Shown here: piece by piece, positions 33,245-41,902 of the stretch
How the letters are laid out: each line of letters starts with the position of its first letter
Numbering within the stretch: the stretch's first letter is position 1
From: an uncultured Lachnospiraceae bacterium
Lineage (GTDB): Bacteria; Bacillota; Clostridia; Lachnospirales; Lachnospiraceae
Length of the DNA stretch: 64,000 nucleotides
Direction: 5' to 3'
Assembly (NCBI GenBank): GCA_902781655.1
Contig: CACZJZ010000015.1
Coordinates: 1-64,000 of the forward strand
The notes under the pieces: generated by a model
Database searches by the model: none
The model's input: only the letters and a program-made list of their open reading frames with translations
Told to the model about the DNA's origin: nothing
Position numbers and translations under genes: made by a program

Positions 33245-34510
33245 ATGGATAGTACATATCGCACAAAGACAGAGCTTCTTGACAAAATTCTCTCAAAGGC
33301 TGTGGAGGAGCGGCAGTTCGCCGGCGTGACGCTGCTCTGGGAGAAGGACGGGAAGGAGGTCGCATATCTGGAGAAGGGATATGCCGATCTGGAGCAGAAA
33401 CGTCCGATGCGGCGGGACACGATCTTTCATCTGTACTCCCAGTCCAAGCCGGTGACCAGCGCGGCGGCGATGCTGCTGCTGCAGGACGGCGCGATCGATC
33501 TCTATGATCCGGTGGCAAAATATTTTCCATCCTATGCGCATCAGATGGTACAGACGCCGATGGGACTGGTTCCTGCGCTGCATCCGATGACGATACGGGA
33601 TCTGCTGAACATGACCTCGGGACTGGTTTATCCCGCCGGCCGGACGCAGGCGGAGACGGACACGGCACGGCTGTTTGACGAGGTGCTGGAGCATCTCGGC
33701 ACACCGGAGGCCATGACCACGGAGCAGTTTGCGGATCGCCTCGGCAGCTGCGCGCTGCAGTTTGACCCGGGCACAGACTGGCAGTATGGGACCTCCGCGG
33801 ATGTCTGCGGCGCGATTGTTGAGAAGGTCAGCGGTATGCGCTACGGGGACTTTCTGCGGAAGAGGCTGTTTGAGCCGCTCGGCATGAAGGACACGGCGTT
33901 CTGCGTCCCGGAGGATAAAAAGGATCGTCTCGCAGCGGCCTATATCTATCACAGTCCGGAGGAGGTCATCGAGGGCGCGAAGAAGGCGGCGTCCGGAAAT
34001 TACGGCAAGGGGCAGGAGGTTTCGCAGGACCCGGCAGAAGGCGGGGCGTGGCTGGAGCGCTACACGGGCAACAACCTCGGCATCCGCAATGACGGAGGAG
34101 AGAATCCGCTGGAGTTTGGCGGCGCGGGTCTGTTCTCCACGCTGGACGACTACATGGCCTTCGGCCGTATGCTGCTTGCGGGCGGGCAGTCCCGGGAGGG
34201 TGAGCAGATCCTCCGTCCGGGGACGATTCAGTTCATGACGACTCATCAGCTGGAGGACGCACAGCAAAATTCCTTCCGGAACTGGATCGGCCTCGACGGC
34301 CACAGCTATGGCAATTTCCTCCGCGTCATGCAGGACCAGCGAAAGGGAGGTATCATCGGGCACAACGGAGAGTATGGCTGGGACGGCTGGCTCGGCACGT
34401 ATTTCTGCAACGATCCGTCGGAGAATCAGACGCTCCTCATGATGGTGCAGCGCTACGACTATGGGACGGGCACGGTGACGCGGCAGGTACACAATGTAGT
34501 GTTCTCCTGA
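33245..34510 (+). CDS. Class C beta-lactamase-like serine hydrolase
   Basis: A 421-residue protein of the beta-lactamase/esterase (Pfam Beta-lactamase) family. The SxxK motif is SQSK (Ser 65, Lys 68). The Tyr motif is YGTSADV. A region GHNGEYGWDG near the end takes the place of the KTG box. No signal peptide is seen, so it is probably cytoplasmic. That argues for an esterase or D-amino peptidase rather than a penicillin-binding role. A GGAGG ribosome binding site lies just before the ATG. It is followed by the sstT leader. Confidence 0.85.
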   Translation: MDSTYRTKTELLDKILSKAVEERQFAGVTLLWEKDGKEVAYLEKGYADLEQKRPMRRDTIFHLYSQSKPVTSAAAMLLLQDGAIDLYDPVAKYFPSYAHQMVQTPMGLVPALHPMTIRDLLNMTSGLVYPAGRTQAETDTARLFDEVLEHLGTPEAMTTEQFADRLGSCALQFDPGTDWQYGTSADVCGAIVEKVSGMRYGDFLRKRLFEPLGMKDTAFCVPEDKKDRLAAAYIYHSPEEVIEGAKKAASGNYGKGQEVSQDPAEGGAWLERYTGNNLGIRNDGGENPLEFGGAGLFSTLDDYMAFGRMLLAGGQSREGEQILRPGTIQFMTTHQLEDAQQNSFRNWIGLDGHSYGNFLRVMQDQRKGGIIGHNGEYGWDGWLGTYFCNDPSENQTLLMMVQRYDYGTGTVTRQVHNVVFS

Positions 34511-34554
34511 GAACGGTTTTTTGTTCAGCTTCCAACCTCTTTGAAAACATAACC

Positions 34555-34612
34555 TTGTCAGATGCGAATTTCGTGTTATGATAAAGCATGTGCTGCGCGG
34601 ACAATTGTCCGC
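34555..34612 (+). promoter_or_regulatory. sstT promoter with 16-bp perfect palindrome
   Basis: A promoter TTGTCA, 16 bp, TATGAT lies at about 34555-34582. About 14 bp downstream, at the expected start of the transcript, is GCGGACAATTGTCCGC (34597-34612), a perfect palindrome and candidate repressor site. Confidence 0.5.
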
Positions 34613-34690
34613 AGAGAGCAGACAACACCGCGCGGCATGGAATTCAAAGAGGGAGGAAGTGCCGCGGCATGGCCGCGGACAAAACGCATC

Positions 34691-35971
34691 ATGAATGGTC
34701 TCAGTCAGTTCTTTCGTTCTCTTGCACACAAGTACAATCACACCAGTCTGATTCTCCGCATTCTCATCGGACTTCTGCTCGGCGTCGTTCTGGCGCTGCT
34801 GTTTCCGAAGGCCGGCTGGATCGAGGAATTCGGCAATCTTTTCGTCGGCGCGCTCAAGGCAATCGCACCGGTGCTCGTCTTTGTTCTGGTTGCCGGTGCG
34901 TTGGCGCAGGGCACGGCGCGTCTCGACCGCCGTTTCGGTCTGGTACTCTGGCTCTATATGCTGACCACATTTCTCGCCGCGTTTGTCGCCGTCATCACGA
35001 GTTTTGCCTTCCCTGTCACGGTGGCTCTCCCGGATGCTGCGCAGGCAGACGTGATTCCACAGGGACTCGGCGAGGTGCTTCACACGCTGCTCTCCAATCT
35101 GGTCTCGAATCCGTTCGGCTCGCTGACCTCCGGCAATTACATCGGCATTCTGTTCTGGGCAAGCCTGTTCGGCCTGGCGATGAAGCGGTACGCGTCGGAC
35201 AGTTCCAGGCTGTTTCTGTCGAATGTCTCGGACGGGATTTCGCAGATGGTCCGCTGGATCATCAACCTTGCTCCGTTCGGCATCATGGGTCTGGTGTATA
35301 CCAACGTTGTCTCGAATGGCCTCGCGATTTTCACGGAATACGGGAAGCTGCTTCTGCTGCTGGTTGGCACGATGCTGCTGCTGTCGCTGGTGATCGATCC
35401 GTTCGTCATCTTCCTGTATCTGCGCCGCAATCCGTATCCGCTGGTCTTCAAGTGCCTGAAGGAGTCCGGACTCACCGCTTTCTTTACCCGGAGTTCGGCG
35501 GCGAACATTCCGGTCAACATGGCGCTCTGTGAGCGGCTCGGGCTGGATAAGGACATGTACTCTGTCTCTATCCCGCTCGGCGCGACGATCAATATGGACG
35601 GCGCGGCGATCACGATCACCATCATGACGCTGGCTGCCTGCAACACGCTGAATATGAAGGTATCCATTCCGGCGGCGGTCCTGCTGTCCGTGGTCTCCGC
35701 TCTCGGCGCCTGCGGCGCCTCCGGTGTGGCCGGCGGCTCGCTGCTGCTCATCCCGATGTCCTGCGCGCTGTTTGGCATCTCCAATGATATCGCGATGCAG
35801 GTCGTCGGGGTCGGTTTCATCATCGGCGTGGTGCAGGACTCCCTGGAGACCTGTCTCAATTCCGCGGGCGACGTCGAGTTTGCCGCGACGGCGGAGTTTC
35901 ACGACTGGCTGAAGAAGGGCAAACGGCTGCCGGATTTCATGTACAGCAAGAAGGAGCGCACTGAAAAATAA
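34691..35971 (+). CDS. sstT: Serine/threonine:sodium symporter
   Basis: A dicarboxylate/amino-acid:cation symporter (DAACS) of the SstT type, 426 residues. The N-terminus NGLSQFFRSLAHKYNHTSLILRILIGLLLGVVLALLFP is close to known SstT proteins. The serine-rich hairpin is ITAFFTRSSAANIPVNM-like (LTAFFTRSSAANIPVN), and SIPLGATINMDGAAITITIMTLAACNT is the NMDG substrate/sodium site. It imports serine and threonine with sodium. The frame runs back to 34562, but homology supports the ATG at 34691. A GGGAGGA sequence at 34650 is better placed for an out-of-frame ATG, so the start is not certain. Confidence 0.9.
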   Translation: MNGLSQFFRSLAHKYNHTSLILRILIGLLLGVVLALLFPKAGWIEEFGNLFVGALKAIAPVLVFVLVAGALAQGTARLDRRFGLVLWLYMLTTFLAAFVAVITSFAFPVTVALPDAAQADVIPQGLGEVLHTLLSNLVSNPFGSLTSGNYIGILFWASLFGLAMKRYASDSSRLFLSNVSDGISQMVRWIINLAPFGIMGLVYTNVVSNGLAIFTEYGKLLLLLVGTMLLLSLVIDPFVIFLYLRRNPYPLVFKCLKESGLTAFFTRSSAANIPVNMALCERLGLDKDMYSVSIPLGATINMDGAAITITIMTLAACNTLNMKVSIPAAVLLSVVSALGACGASGVAGGSLLLIPMSCALFGISNDIAMQVVGVGFIIGVVQDSLETCLNSAGDVEFAATAEFHDWLKKGKRLPDFMYSKKERTEK

Positions 35972-35980
35972 CATAAGAAT

Positions 35981-36008
35981 AGGACCGCCGGTGGCAGCCG
36001 GCGGTCCT
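35981..36008 (+). terminator. Strong hairpin after sstT
   Basis: AGGACCGCCGG and CCGGCGGTCCT enclose TGGCAG, 9 bp after the sstT stop. No T-run follows, so it may be a weak terminator or part of the structured region downstream. Confidence 0.5.
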
Positions 36009-36011
36009 GAG

Positions 36012-36131
36012 GGGGGAGTTATGAAAAAGTTTTGGTTCTCATAGAACGGGGCCTGCAAGACAGGTCCTGAGCGAAACCTCAGTGGATGCTCCTCTCGGAT
36101 ATCCGTTTCGTTCCTTCGTTCTATGCTCCCC
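36012..36131 (+). ncRNA. Candidate structured RNA between sstT and nfo
   Basis: Nested pairing is visible: GGGGAG (about 36012-36018) with CTCCCC (36126-36131), then CATAGAACG (36040-36048) with CGTTCTATG (36117-36125), enclosing GGCCTG/CAGGTC and CTGAG/CTCAG hairpins and the palindrome CGGATATCCG (36096-36105). A seven-codon ORF with a strong GGGGGG ribosome binding site (ATG at 36021, MKKFWFS) lies in the 5' arm. I could not match it to a riboswitch class that I know. It may be a leader of nfo, whose start is 66 bp further on, or an independent RNA. Confidence 0.35.
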
Positions 36132-36197
36132 ATCATACAGGGCATCTGTGTCCGAAATGCGGAGAAAATGTGGTAAATCTGTGAAAGGATCATTCTC

Positions 36198-37043
36198 ATG
36201 TTTATAGGATGTCATCTTTCTTCATCCAAAGGATTCCTCGCCATGGGAAAACACGCATCGGCGCTCGGCGCGGATACCTTTGCCTTTTTTACCCGCAATC
36301 CGCGCGGCGGCGCGGCGAAGGCCATTGATCCGGCGGATGCCGCGGCGCTGATGGATTATCTGGACGGGCATCGTTTCGGAACACTTGTCGCGCATGCGCC
36401 ATACACGCTGAATCCATGCTCTCCGAAGCCGGAGGTGCGGGAATTCGCGCACGAGTGCATGGCGGACGATCTGGTCCGCATGGAGGCGACGCCGCATCAG
36501 TACTATAATTTTCATCCGGGCAGCCGCGGGGAGCAGGATCTTGAGACAGCAGTCGGCCAGATCGCCGACCTGCTGAACGAGATCATACGCAGGGATCAGA
36601 CGACCACGGTGCTCCTCGAGACGATGTCCGGCAAGGGAACGGAGGTTGGCGCAGCCTTTGAGGAGCTGCGCGCCATCATGGACCGGGTGAAGGAACAGGA
36701 GCACATCGGCGTCTGTCTCGATACCTGCCATGTGTACAGCGCGGGATATGACATCGTGCACGACCTGGACGGTGTGATGACTGAGTTCGATCGAGTGATC
36801 GGGCTGAAGCGCCTGAAGGCGGTTCATCTGAATGATTCCATGACACCTTTTGCCTCGCACAAGGACCGCCATGAGAAGATCGGGCTGGGCAGCATCGGCT
36901 ATGCGGCGCTCCGCGCGGTGACGGAGCATCCGGCGTGCCGCGATCTGCCGTTCATCCTGGAGACACCGAATGAGGACGAGGGATACCGCCGGGAGATCGG
37001 TCTGATGCGCGGAGAGATACCTTGGGAAGATTCTGACAGATAA
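36198..37043 (+). CDS. nfo: Deoxyribonuclease IV (AP endonuclease)
   Basis: A 281-residue zinc-dependent AP endonuclease with the TIM-barrel fold of the Nfo family. Diagnostic parts: IGCHLSSSKGF at the N-terminus, FTRNPRG, YNFHPGS, LLETMSGKGTEVG, VCLDTCHVYSAGYD, VHLNDSMTPFASHKDRHEKIGLGSIG and LETPNED; these provide the His, Glu and Asp zinc ligands. It cuts DNA 5' to abasic sites in base-excision repair. Length is normal. AAAGGA precedes the ATG. It probably has its own leader (the structured region upstream). Confidence 0.92.
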   Translation: MFIGCHLSSSKGFLAMGKHASALGADTFAFFTRNPRGGAAKAIDPADAAALMDYLDGHRFGTLVAHAPYTLNPCSPKPEVREFAHECMADDLVRMEATPHQYYNFHPGSRGEQDLETAVGQIADLLNEIIRRDQTTTVLLETMSGKGTEVGAAFEELRAIMDRVKEQEHIGVCLDTCHVYSAGYDIVHDLDGVMTEFDRVIGLKRLKAVHLNDSMTPFASHKDRHEKIGLGSIGYAALRAVTEHPACRDLPFILETPNEDEGYRREIGLMRGEIPWEDSDR

Positions 37044-37068
37044 CCCTGGGGGATTCCGGCAAATTAGA

Positions 37069-37097
37069 TTGACAAAGCGAAAAGTGACCTTATAATG
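37069..37097 (+). promoter_or_regulatory. Perfect consensus sigma-A promoter
   Basis: TTGACA (37069-37074), a 17-bp spacer and TATAAT (37092-37097). It drives the PTS IIC-like gene. A long palindrome begins 3 bp downstream, so a promoter of maximal strength is probably held by a repressor. Confidence 0.9.
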
Positions 37098-37100
37098 GTG

Positions 37101-37132
37101 CGCAGACATGTGTCATGACACATGTCTGCGCA
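37101..37132. promoter_or_regulatory. Perfect 32-bp palindrome at the transcription start
   Basis: The half-site GCGCAGACATGTGTCA is followed directly by its exact complement, and one further T/A pair extends it. It covers the expected +1 of the promoter at 37069-37097. A dimeric or tetrameric repressor could bind; the NadR/NiaR-type gene at 38330-38848 is the nearest candidate. A T5 run eight bases later means it might also act as a hairpin terminator. Confidence 0.65.
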
Positions 37133-37229
37133 TTGCTTTTTATGATAAATCATTTGTGATGAACCATAGCAGCAGCGCAGACGAGACCTGTGGGAAGAAC
37201 TCCAGGGAATGGCAAGACAGGGAGAAAGT

Positions 37230-38321
37230 ATGGAAAAGTTCAAGGCATTTCTGAAGCGGAAGGATATTGAGATTTCGGTGAAGCGGTATCTGATCGATGC
37301 GCTCGGCGCCATGGCGCAGGGTCTGTTCTGCTCGCTGCTGATCGGCACGATCATCAACACAATCGGGACACAGTTTCATGTCCCGTTCCTGACTGCCACG
37401 GTTGCGACGGTGGCCGGTACGGATTATACCGTCGGCGGACTGGCGTCCGCCATGAGCGGCCCGGCGATGGCTGTCGCCATCGGCTATGCGTTGCACTGCC
37501 CGCCGCTGGTTTTGTTTTCCCTGATTTCCGTGGGGTTTGCGTCAAATGCCCTCGGCGGGGCGGGAGGTCCGCTGGCGGTACTGTTCGTCGCGATCATCGC
37601 CTCGGAGGTGGGCAAAGCTGTCTCGAAGGAGACAAGGGTTGATATTCTCGTCACACCGCTCGTCACGATCGGCGTGGGCATCGGGCTTTCCGCATGGTGG
37701 GCGCCGGCGCTCGGCAGGGCCGCCATGTCCGTCGGCAATGTCATCATGTGGGCGACGGAACTGCAGCCGTTCCTGATGGGCATCCTGGTCTCGGTTGTCG
37801 TCGGCATCGCGCTGACCCTGCCGATTTCCTCCGCCGCAATCTGCGCGGCGCTCGGACTGACCGGACTTGCGGGCGGCGCCGCGGTTGCGGGTTGCTGCGC
37901 CCAGATGGTCGGCTTTGCGGTGATGAGCTTCCGCGAAAACCGGTGGGGCGGTCTTGTGTCACAGGGAATTGGGACCTCAATGCTGCAGATGGGCAATATT
38001 GTGAAGAATCCAAGAATCTGGATCGCACCGATTCTGACGTCGGCCATCACCGGACCGCTCGCGACCTGCCTCTTCCGATTGAAAATGGATGGCGCGGCAG
38101 TGTCATCCGGCATGGGAACCTGCGGACTGGTCGGGCAGATCGGTGTCTACACCGGATGGGTGAATGACATCGCCGCGGGCACGAAGACGGCCATCACGGG
38201 CTGGGACTGGTTCGGACTTCTGATGATTTCCTTCGTGCTTCCTGCTGTGCTCACGCCGATTTTCAACAGCATCGGACGCAGACTCGGCTGGGTGAAGGAC
38301 GGAGATCTGAAGCTGAATTGA
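37230..38321 (+). CDS. Orphan PTS EIIC-like membrane transporter (PTS_EIIC_2 type)
   Basis: A 363-residue membrane protein of about ten hydrophobic segments, with KRYLIDALGAMAQGLFCSLLIGTIINTIG at the start, GTDYTVGGLASAMSGPAMAVAIG, LGGAGGPLAVLFVAIIASEVGK and TLPISSAAICAALGL. It belongs to the family annotated as PTS IIC (PTS_EIIC_2). No IIA, IIB or sugar enzyme gene is nearby, and no phosphocysteine domain is fused, so phosphorylating sugar transport is doubtful. The ATG at 37230 has GGGAGAA upstream. It is 8 bp from the convergent NadR-type repressor gene, which suggests a link to NAD precursors, by position only. Confidence 0.8.
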   Translation: MEKFKAFLKRKDIEISVKRYLIDALGAMAQGLFCSLLIGTIINTIGTQFHVPFLTATVATVAGTDYTVGGLASAMSGPAMAVAIGYALHCPPLVLFSLISVGFASNALGGAGGPLAVLFVAIIASEVGKAVSKETRVDILVTPLVTIGVGIGLSAWWAPALGRAAMSVGNVIMWATELQPFLMGILVSVVVGIALTLPISSAAICAALGLTGLAGGAAVAGCCAQMVGFAVMSFRENRWGGLVSQGIGTSMLQMGNIVKNPRIWIAPILTSAITGPLATCLFRLKMDGAAVSSGMGTCGLVGQIGVYTGWVNDIAAGTKTAITGWDWFGLLMISFVLPAVLTPIFNSIGRRLGWVKDGDLKLN

Positions 38322-38329
38322 GAGTTTCG

Positions 38330-38848
38330 TCAGGTGTTCTCGTAGAGGACACCGAGCTTTTTCAGGGATGCAAGGACTCTCTTAAGGGCGTCCTCATCCG
38401 GACAGGAAATGGTGTGGAGGTGGATGCCTTCGGTGAGGAAGGAGAGCGGCAGCGCGTCCGAGGTGCTGCACCGGTCAATGAAACGGTCCACATCATAACG
38501 GCTGCGGAGCATCAGAGAGCCGGTGAGTTCTCCGTAGAGGGGATGTTCCACGATGACATTCAGGACAGTGCCGCCCTGATCGACAATGGCGTAAAGCTCG
38601 TCCCGCATGCCGCTGCTGTCATGGCGGCAGGCGATGCGTCTGATTATGCCGCCGGTATCGGGCGCCGGGAGGACGTATCCGCGCGGCGTGGAAAGAATGT
38701 CATGGCCGGACGCCCGGAGCAGGGCGACGTCTCCGACGATGATCTGACGGCTGACGCCCAGCATTCCGGCGAGCGCCGTGGCGCTCACAGGGCCGTCAGC
38801 CGATTTTAATTTCTGATAGATTGCATTGCGGCGTTCTGCTGCATCCAT
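38330..38848 (-). CDS. niaR: NadR/NiaR-type transcriptional repressor (HTH_11 plus 3H domain)
   Basis: A 172-residue regulator. Residues 1-60 are an HTH_11 domain (RRNAIYQKLKSADGPVSATALAGMLGVSRQIIVGDVALLRASG). The rest is a 3H domain named for its histidines: IACRHDSSGMRDELYAIVD, VEHPLYGELTGSL and GIHLHTISCP. NiaR (YrxA) senses nicotinate and represses niacin uptake and NAD synthesis genes. The frame continues to 38938, but the ATG at 38848 fits the family length (about 175). It is convergent with the PTS IIC-like gene. No clear copy of the 37101-37132 palindrome lies before this gene itself. Confidence 0.88.
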   Translation of the reverse strand: MDAAERRNAIYQKLKSADGPVSATALAGMLGVSRQIIVGDVALLRASGHDILSTPRGYVLPAPDTGGIIRRIACRHDSSGMRDELYAIVDQGGTVLNVIVEHPLYGELTGSLMLRSRYDVDRFIDRCSTSDALPLSFLTEGIHLHTISCPDEDALKRVLASLKKLGVLYENT

Positions 38849-38999
38849 GATGATATCCGCCTCGCTTCTATATTTTGTTCCGCTCTGTTTCATCCAGTCT
38901 AGCAATGTTTTTCGTGACAGTAAATGGCCGCTGTTCATTCCATCCGGACTTCATCCGCGGTATACTCCAGATAGTACACTTCGGGTGGGGGGAAACAGA

Positions 39000-40361
39000 A
39001 TGCAGGAGAGAGAGAACTTTGGCAGCAGGCTCGGATTTCTGCTGGTCAGTGCGGGATGCGCGATCGGAATCGGAAATGTATGGAAATTCCCGTTCATCAC
39101 GGGACAGTACGGCGGTGGAATTTTCGTGCTGTTTTATCTGATTTTTCTGGTCATTATGGGCATGCCGGTGCTGAGCATGGAACTGGCGGTGGGCCGTGCG
39201 AGCCGCAAATCCGCGGTGCTGGGGTACCAGGCGCTGGAGCCGGCGGGAAGCTGGTGGCATATTCACGGCTATTTCTGCATGGCGGGCTGCTATCTGCTGA
39301 TGATGTATTACACCACGGTTTCCGGGTGGATGCTGGATTATTTCTGGAAGTTTCTTACAGGGCAGTTTGCCGGCGCAGTCTCCGGGGACGATATCGCGGC
39401 GGTTTTCACCGGTATGCTGGGCAATCCGGTCGAGATGACGGTGTTCATGGCGATCACGGTGGTGCTCGGCTTTCTGGTGGTCGGCGGAGGCGTGCAGAAG
39501 GGGCTGGAGCGTGTGACGAAGGGCATGATGATCGGCCTGATTCTGCTGATTCTTGTGCTGGTCGTCCACAGTCTGACGCTGCCCGGCGCGGGAGAGGGAT
39601 TGAAATTTTATCTGATGCCGAGTCTTACGCGGGCGGAGGAGGCCGGCGGCATCGGGCAGGTGATCACCGCAGCCATGAATCAGGCATTCTTCACGCTGAG
39701 TCTCGGCGTGGCGGCGATGGAGATATTCGGCAGCTACATGAGCCGGGAGCACACGCTCGCAGGTGAGGCGCTCAGTATCTGCGGACTCGACACGTTCGTC
39801 GCGATCTGTGCCGGACTCATTATTTTCCCCGCCTGCTTCAGCTATGGCGTCCGCCCGGATCAGGGTCCGGCGCTGATTTTCATCACGCTCCCCAACGTCT
39901 TTCTTCACATGGCCGGTGGCAGGCTGTGGGGCACGCTGTTCTTCCTGTTCATGACCTTTGCGAGCTTCTCCACGGTCACGGCGGTCTTTGAGAATCTGAC
40001 CGCGGGATGTATGGACAATCTGCACTGGAGCCGGTCAAAATCGGTTGCGGTGAACATGATCGTGATGCTGGCGGCAAGCCTCCCCTGCGTCTTCGGATAC
40101 AATATCTGGAGCGGCTTTCACACGCCGGGCGGAAGGGACATTCTCGATCTCGAGGATTTCGTGGTGAGCAGTCTGCTTCTTCCGGGCGGTTCCCTGGTCT
40201 TTCTGCTTTTCTGCACCTCCAGGAAAGGCTGGGGCTTTGAGAACTACAGGAAGGAAGCAAACACCGGCAAAGGCCTCAAAATTTCTGCATGGCTGCTGCC
40301 CTATTTCCGTTTTGTGCTGCCGGTGCTGATTCTGATCATTCTGATCACAGGCCTGATTTAG
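39000..40361 (+). CDS. Sodium-dependent amino-acid transporter, NSS/SNF family
   Basis: A 453-residue LeuT-fold symporter with 11-12 spans. The N-terminus FGSRLGFLLVSAGCAIGIGNVWKFPFITGQYGGG is the conserved TM1 with sodium and substrate contacts (GxGNxWRFP-like). TM6 region: AFFTLSLGVAAMEIFGSYM. The ATG at 39000 has GGGGGG upstream; the longer frame to 38826 would lie over the repressor's promoter region. NSS proteins of this type carry tryptophan, tyrosine or branched amino acids; the substrate is not determined here. It is divergent from the NadR-type gene by 150 bp. Confidence 0.92.
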   Translation: MQERENFGSRLGFLLVSAGCAIGIGNVWKFPFITGQYGGGIFVLFYLIFLVIMGMPVLSMELAVGRASRKSAVLGYQALEPAGSWWHIHGYFCMAGCYLLMMYYTTVSGWMLDYFWKFLTGQFAGAVSGDDIAAVFTGMLGNPVEMTVFMAITVVLGFLVVGGGVQKGLERVTKGMMIGLILLILVLVVHSLTLPGAGEGLKFYLMPSLTRAEEAGGIGQVITAAMNQAFFTLSLGVAAMEIFGSYMSREHTLAGEALSICGLDTFVAICAGLIIFPACFSYGVRPDQGPALIFITLPNVFLHMAGGRLWGTLFFLFMTFASFSTVTAVFENLTAGCMDNLHWSRSKSVAVNMIVMLAASLPCVFGYNIWSGFHTPGGRDILDLEDFVVSSLLLPGGSLVFLLFCTSRKGWGFENYRKEANTGKGLKISAWLLPYFRFVLPVLILIILITGLI

Positions 40362-40456
40362 AACAGGCGGCGGATGCGGCTTATGCACTCTGGGTGAATT
40401 TATCCGGGACGAAAAATCAGGGGATAGGAAACAGCGAACGAGGGGGGAAAAACAGG

Positions 40457-41014
40457 ATGGAAGAACTGGAGGAACGTTATCTGCAGGAAGTGGATCCGGA
40501 CCGGCGGGAGGAATTGCTGGAGGCGCTGGTGGCGGAGCAGGGGGAGACGGAGATGAATCAGCTCCGCCGGCAGCTCTTTGACGCGCGGTTTGCCGGGCGG
40601 CAGCAGGACGGGACGAGGCCCGACCGGTTTATCCGGGCGCTGACAAGGCTTTCCTTCTACAGGGGACGGACACCCGGCCGCTTCTTTGGCAGGCGCAGCG
40701 CGGAGCGGGATTTTGCGGCCGCGGCTGCGGACCTGATGGCAGATTTTGACGGAGGCGGAAGCCCGGCGCAGACGGCGGCGCTGCGGGAGGAGCTGTATAA
40801 CGCGGTGCTCCGGTACCGGGTGATCAGCGAGGAGGACCCGCGGTACGGGAGTCTGGCCGGCCTGGTGATGGCAAGGGGAGAGGCGAAGAGGAAGCGGATC
40901 CGCGAGGACCTGGAGGAGATCTGCATCCGGATTCCTGAGCGGTACGGGCATGGCGGCGAGATGATCTTCATCATGCTCAAAGAGGAGACACAGAAGGTGA
41001 TTCAGGAGGACTGA
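40457..41014 (+). CDS. DUF6553-like small soluble protein
   Basis: A 185-residue, highly charged, helical protein without membrane spans: an acidic N-terminus (MEELEERYLQEVDPDRREELLEAL), then RFIRALTRLSFYRGRTPGRFFGRRSAERDF, and KRIREDLEEICIRIPERY. I believe this is the family called DUF6553, of unknown function and seen in Lachnospiraceae. The ATG at 40457 is preceded by ACAGG. It ends 4 bp before the PrsW gene, so both are in one operon and it may act with the protease. Confidence 0.65.
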   Translation: MEELEERYLQEVDPDRREELLEALVAEQGETEMNQLRRQLFDARFAGRQQDGTRPDRFIRALTRLSFYRGRTPGRFFGRRSAERDFAAAAADLMADFDGGGSPAQTAALREELYNAVLRYRVISEEDPRYGSLAGLVMARGEAKRKRIREDLEEICIRIPERYGHGGEMIFIMLKEETQKVIQED

Positions 41015-41018
41015 GGCG

Positions 41019-41738
41019 ATGTTTCTGGCAACCTTGTTTGATACAATTTTCTGGATTTATTTCATCGCGACTGTCGGACCGGCCATTGCGCTGATGGCTG
41101 TCATATACAATCAGGATAAGGTGGAGCGGGAGCCGCTCCCGCTTCTGATGAAGCTGATCGGAGGAGGATGCCTCGCGGCGATCCCGGCGATGATCCTGGA
41201 ATCGGTCGGGGAGCCGCTGCTCACGAAATTCATCGATCCGGGCAGTCCGCTCTATTCCGTGGTGCTGGCGTTTCTGGTGGTCGCGGTGGCGGAGGAGGGA
41301 TCAAAATTCTTCTTCCTCCGGAAATTCTCCTGGCGGTCGCCGTATTTTGACTATCGCTTTGACGGCATTGTTTACGCGGTGTTTGTCTCGCTCGGCTTCG
41401 CGGCGCTGGAGAATATCGAGTATGTGGCCGGGTATGGTCTCTCGGTAGCGCCGTCGCGCGCGCTGCTGGCAATCCCGGGACACTTCGGGTTTGCGGTGTT
41501 CATGGGATATTTCTACGGCCGGGCGAAGCTGTGGGAGGACGCCGGGCATCACGCCAGAAGTGTGGCGGAGCAGTGGGCGGCGGTGCTTTCCGCGGTATTC
41601 TTCCACGGCTTCTACGACGCCTGCGCGATGTCGAAGCAGACGGAGGCGGGCGTGATCTTCCTGATCTATGTTGTGGCGGTGGATCTGATTGTATTCCGTC
41701 TCGTGAAGCATGAATCCGCCACGGACGAGCCTGTGTGA
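41019..41738 (+). CDS. prsW: PrsW-type intramembrane protease
   Basis: A 239-residue membrane protein of the PrsW/CAAX-protease-like glutamic family, with about seven spans. The conserved EE is in VVAVAEEGSKFFFLR, followed by FDGIVYAVFVSLGFAALENIEYV (second Glu), GHFGFAVFMGYFYG and AVFFHGFYDA (His). In Bacillus, PrsW makes the site-1 cut of the anti-sigma factor RsiW; no anti-sigma gene is seen here. Start and ribosome binding site (GGAGG at 41004-41010) are good. It follows the DUF6553-like gene in one operon; the DUF3048 gene comes 164 bp later. Confidence 0.9.
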   Translation: MFLATLFDTIFWIYFIATVGPAIALMAVIYNQDKVEREPLPLLMKLIGGGCLAAIPAMILESVGEPLLTKFIDPGSPLYSVVLAFLVVAVAEEGSKFFFLRKFSWRSPYFDYRFDGIVYAVFVSLGFAALENIEYVAGYGLSVAPSRALLAIPGHFGFAVFMGYFYGRAKLWEDAGHHARSVAEQWAAVLSAVFFHGFYDACAMSKQTEAGVIFLIYVVAVDLIVFRLVKHESATDEPV

Positions 41739-41902
41739 GCGGATCAAAATCCAGAACGAAAATGATATCACAGGTGGCACAGGGCGGGTGTCCGGCACAG
41801 GCTTCGCTGCTGTGCCATTTCTGGCATTTTCCGCCAGGACGGAGCAAGGCGCATGGCGCAGCGGAAACCAAAGTGCCGGTGAAGAAAGAAGGAAATACAC
41901 GA

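Noticed and set aside
33293-36199. 968-codon open frame on the minus strand
   Set aside because: It lies antisense to the serine hydrolase and sstT genes, both with clear motifs; the translation is Arg/His-rich with no domain. It arises from high GC at third positions of the real genes.
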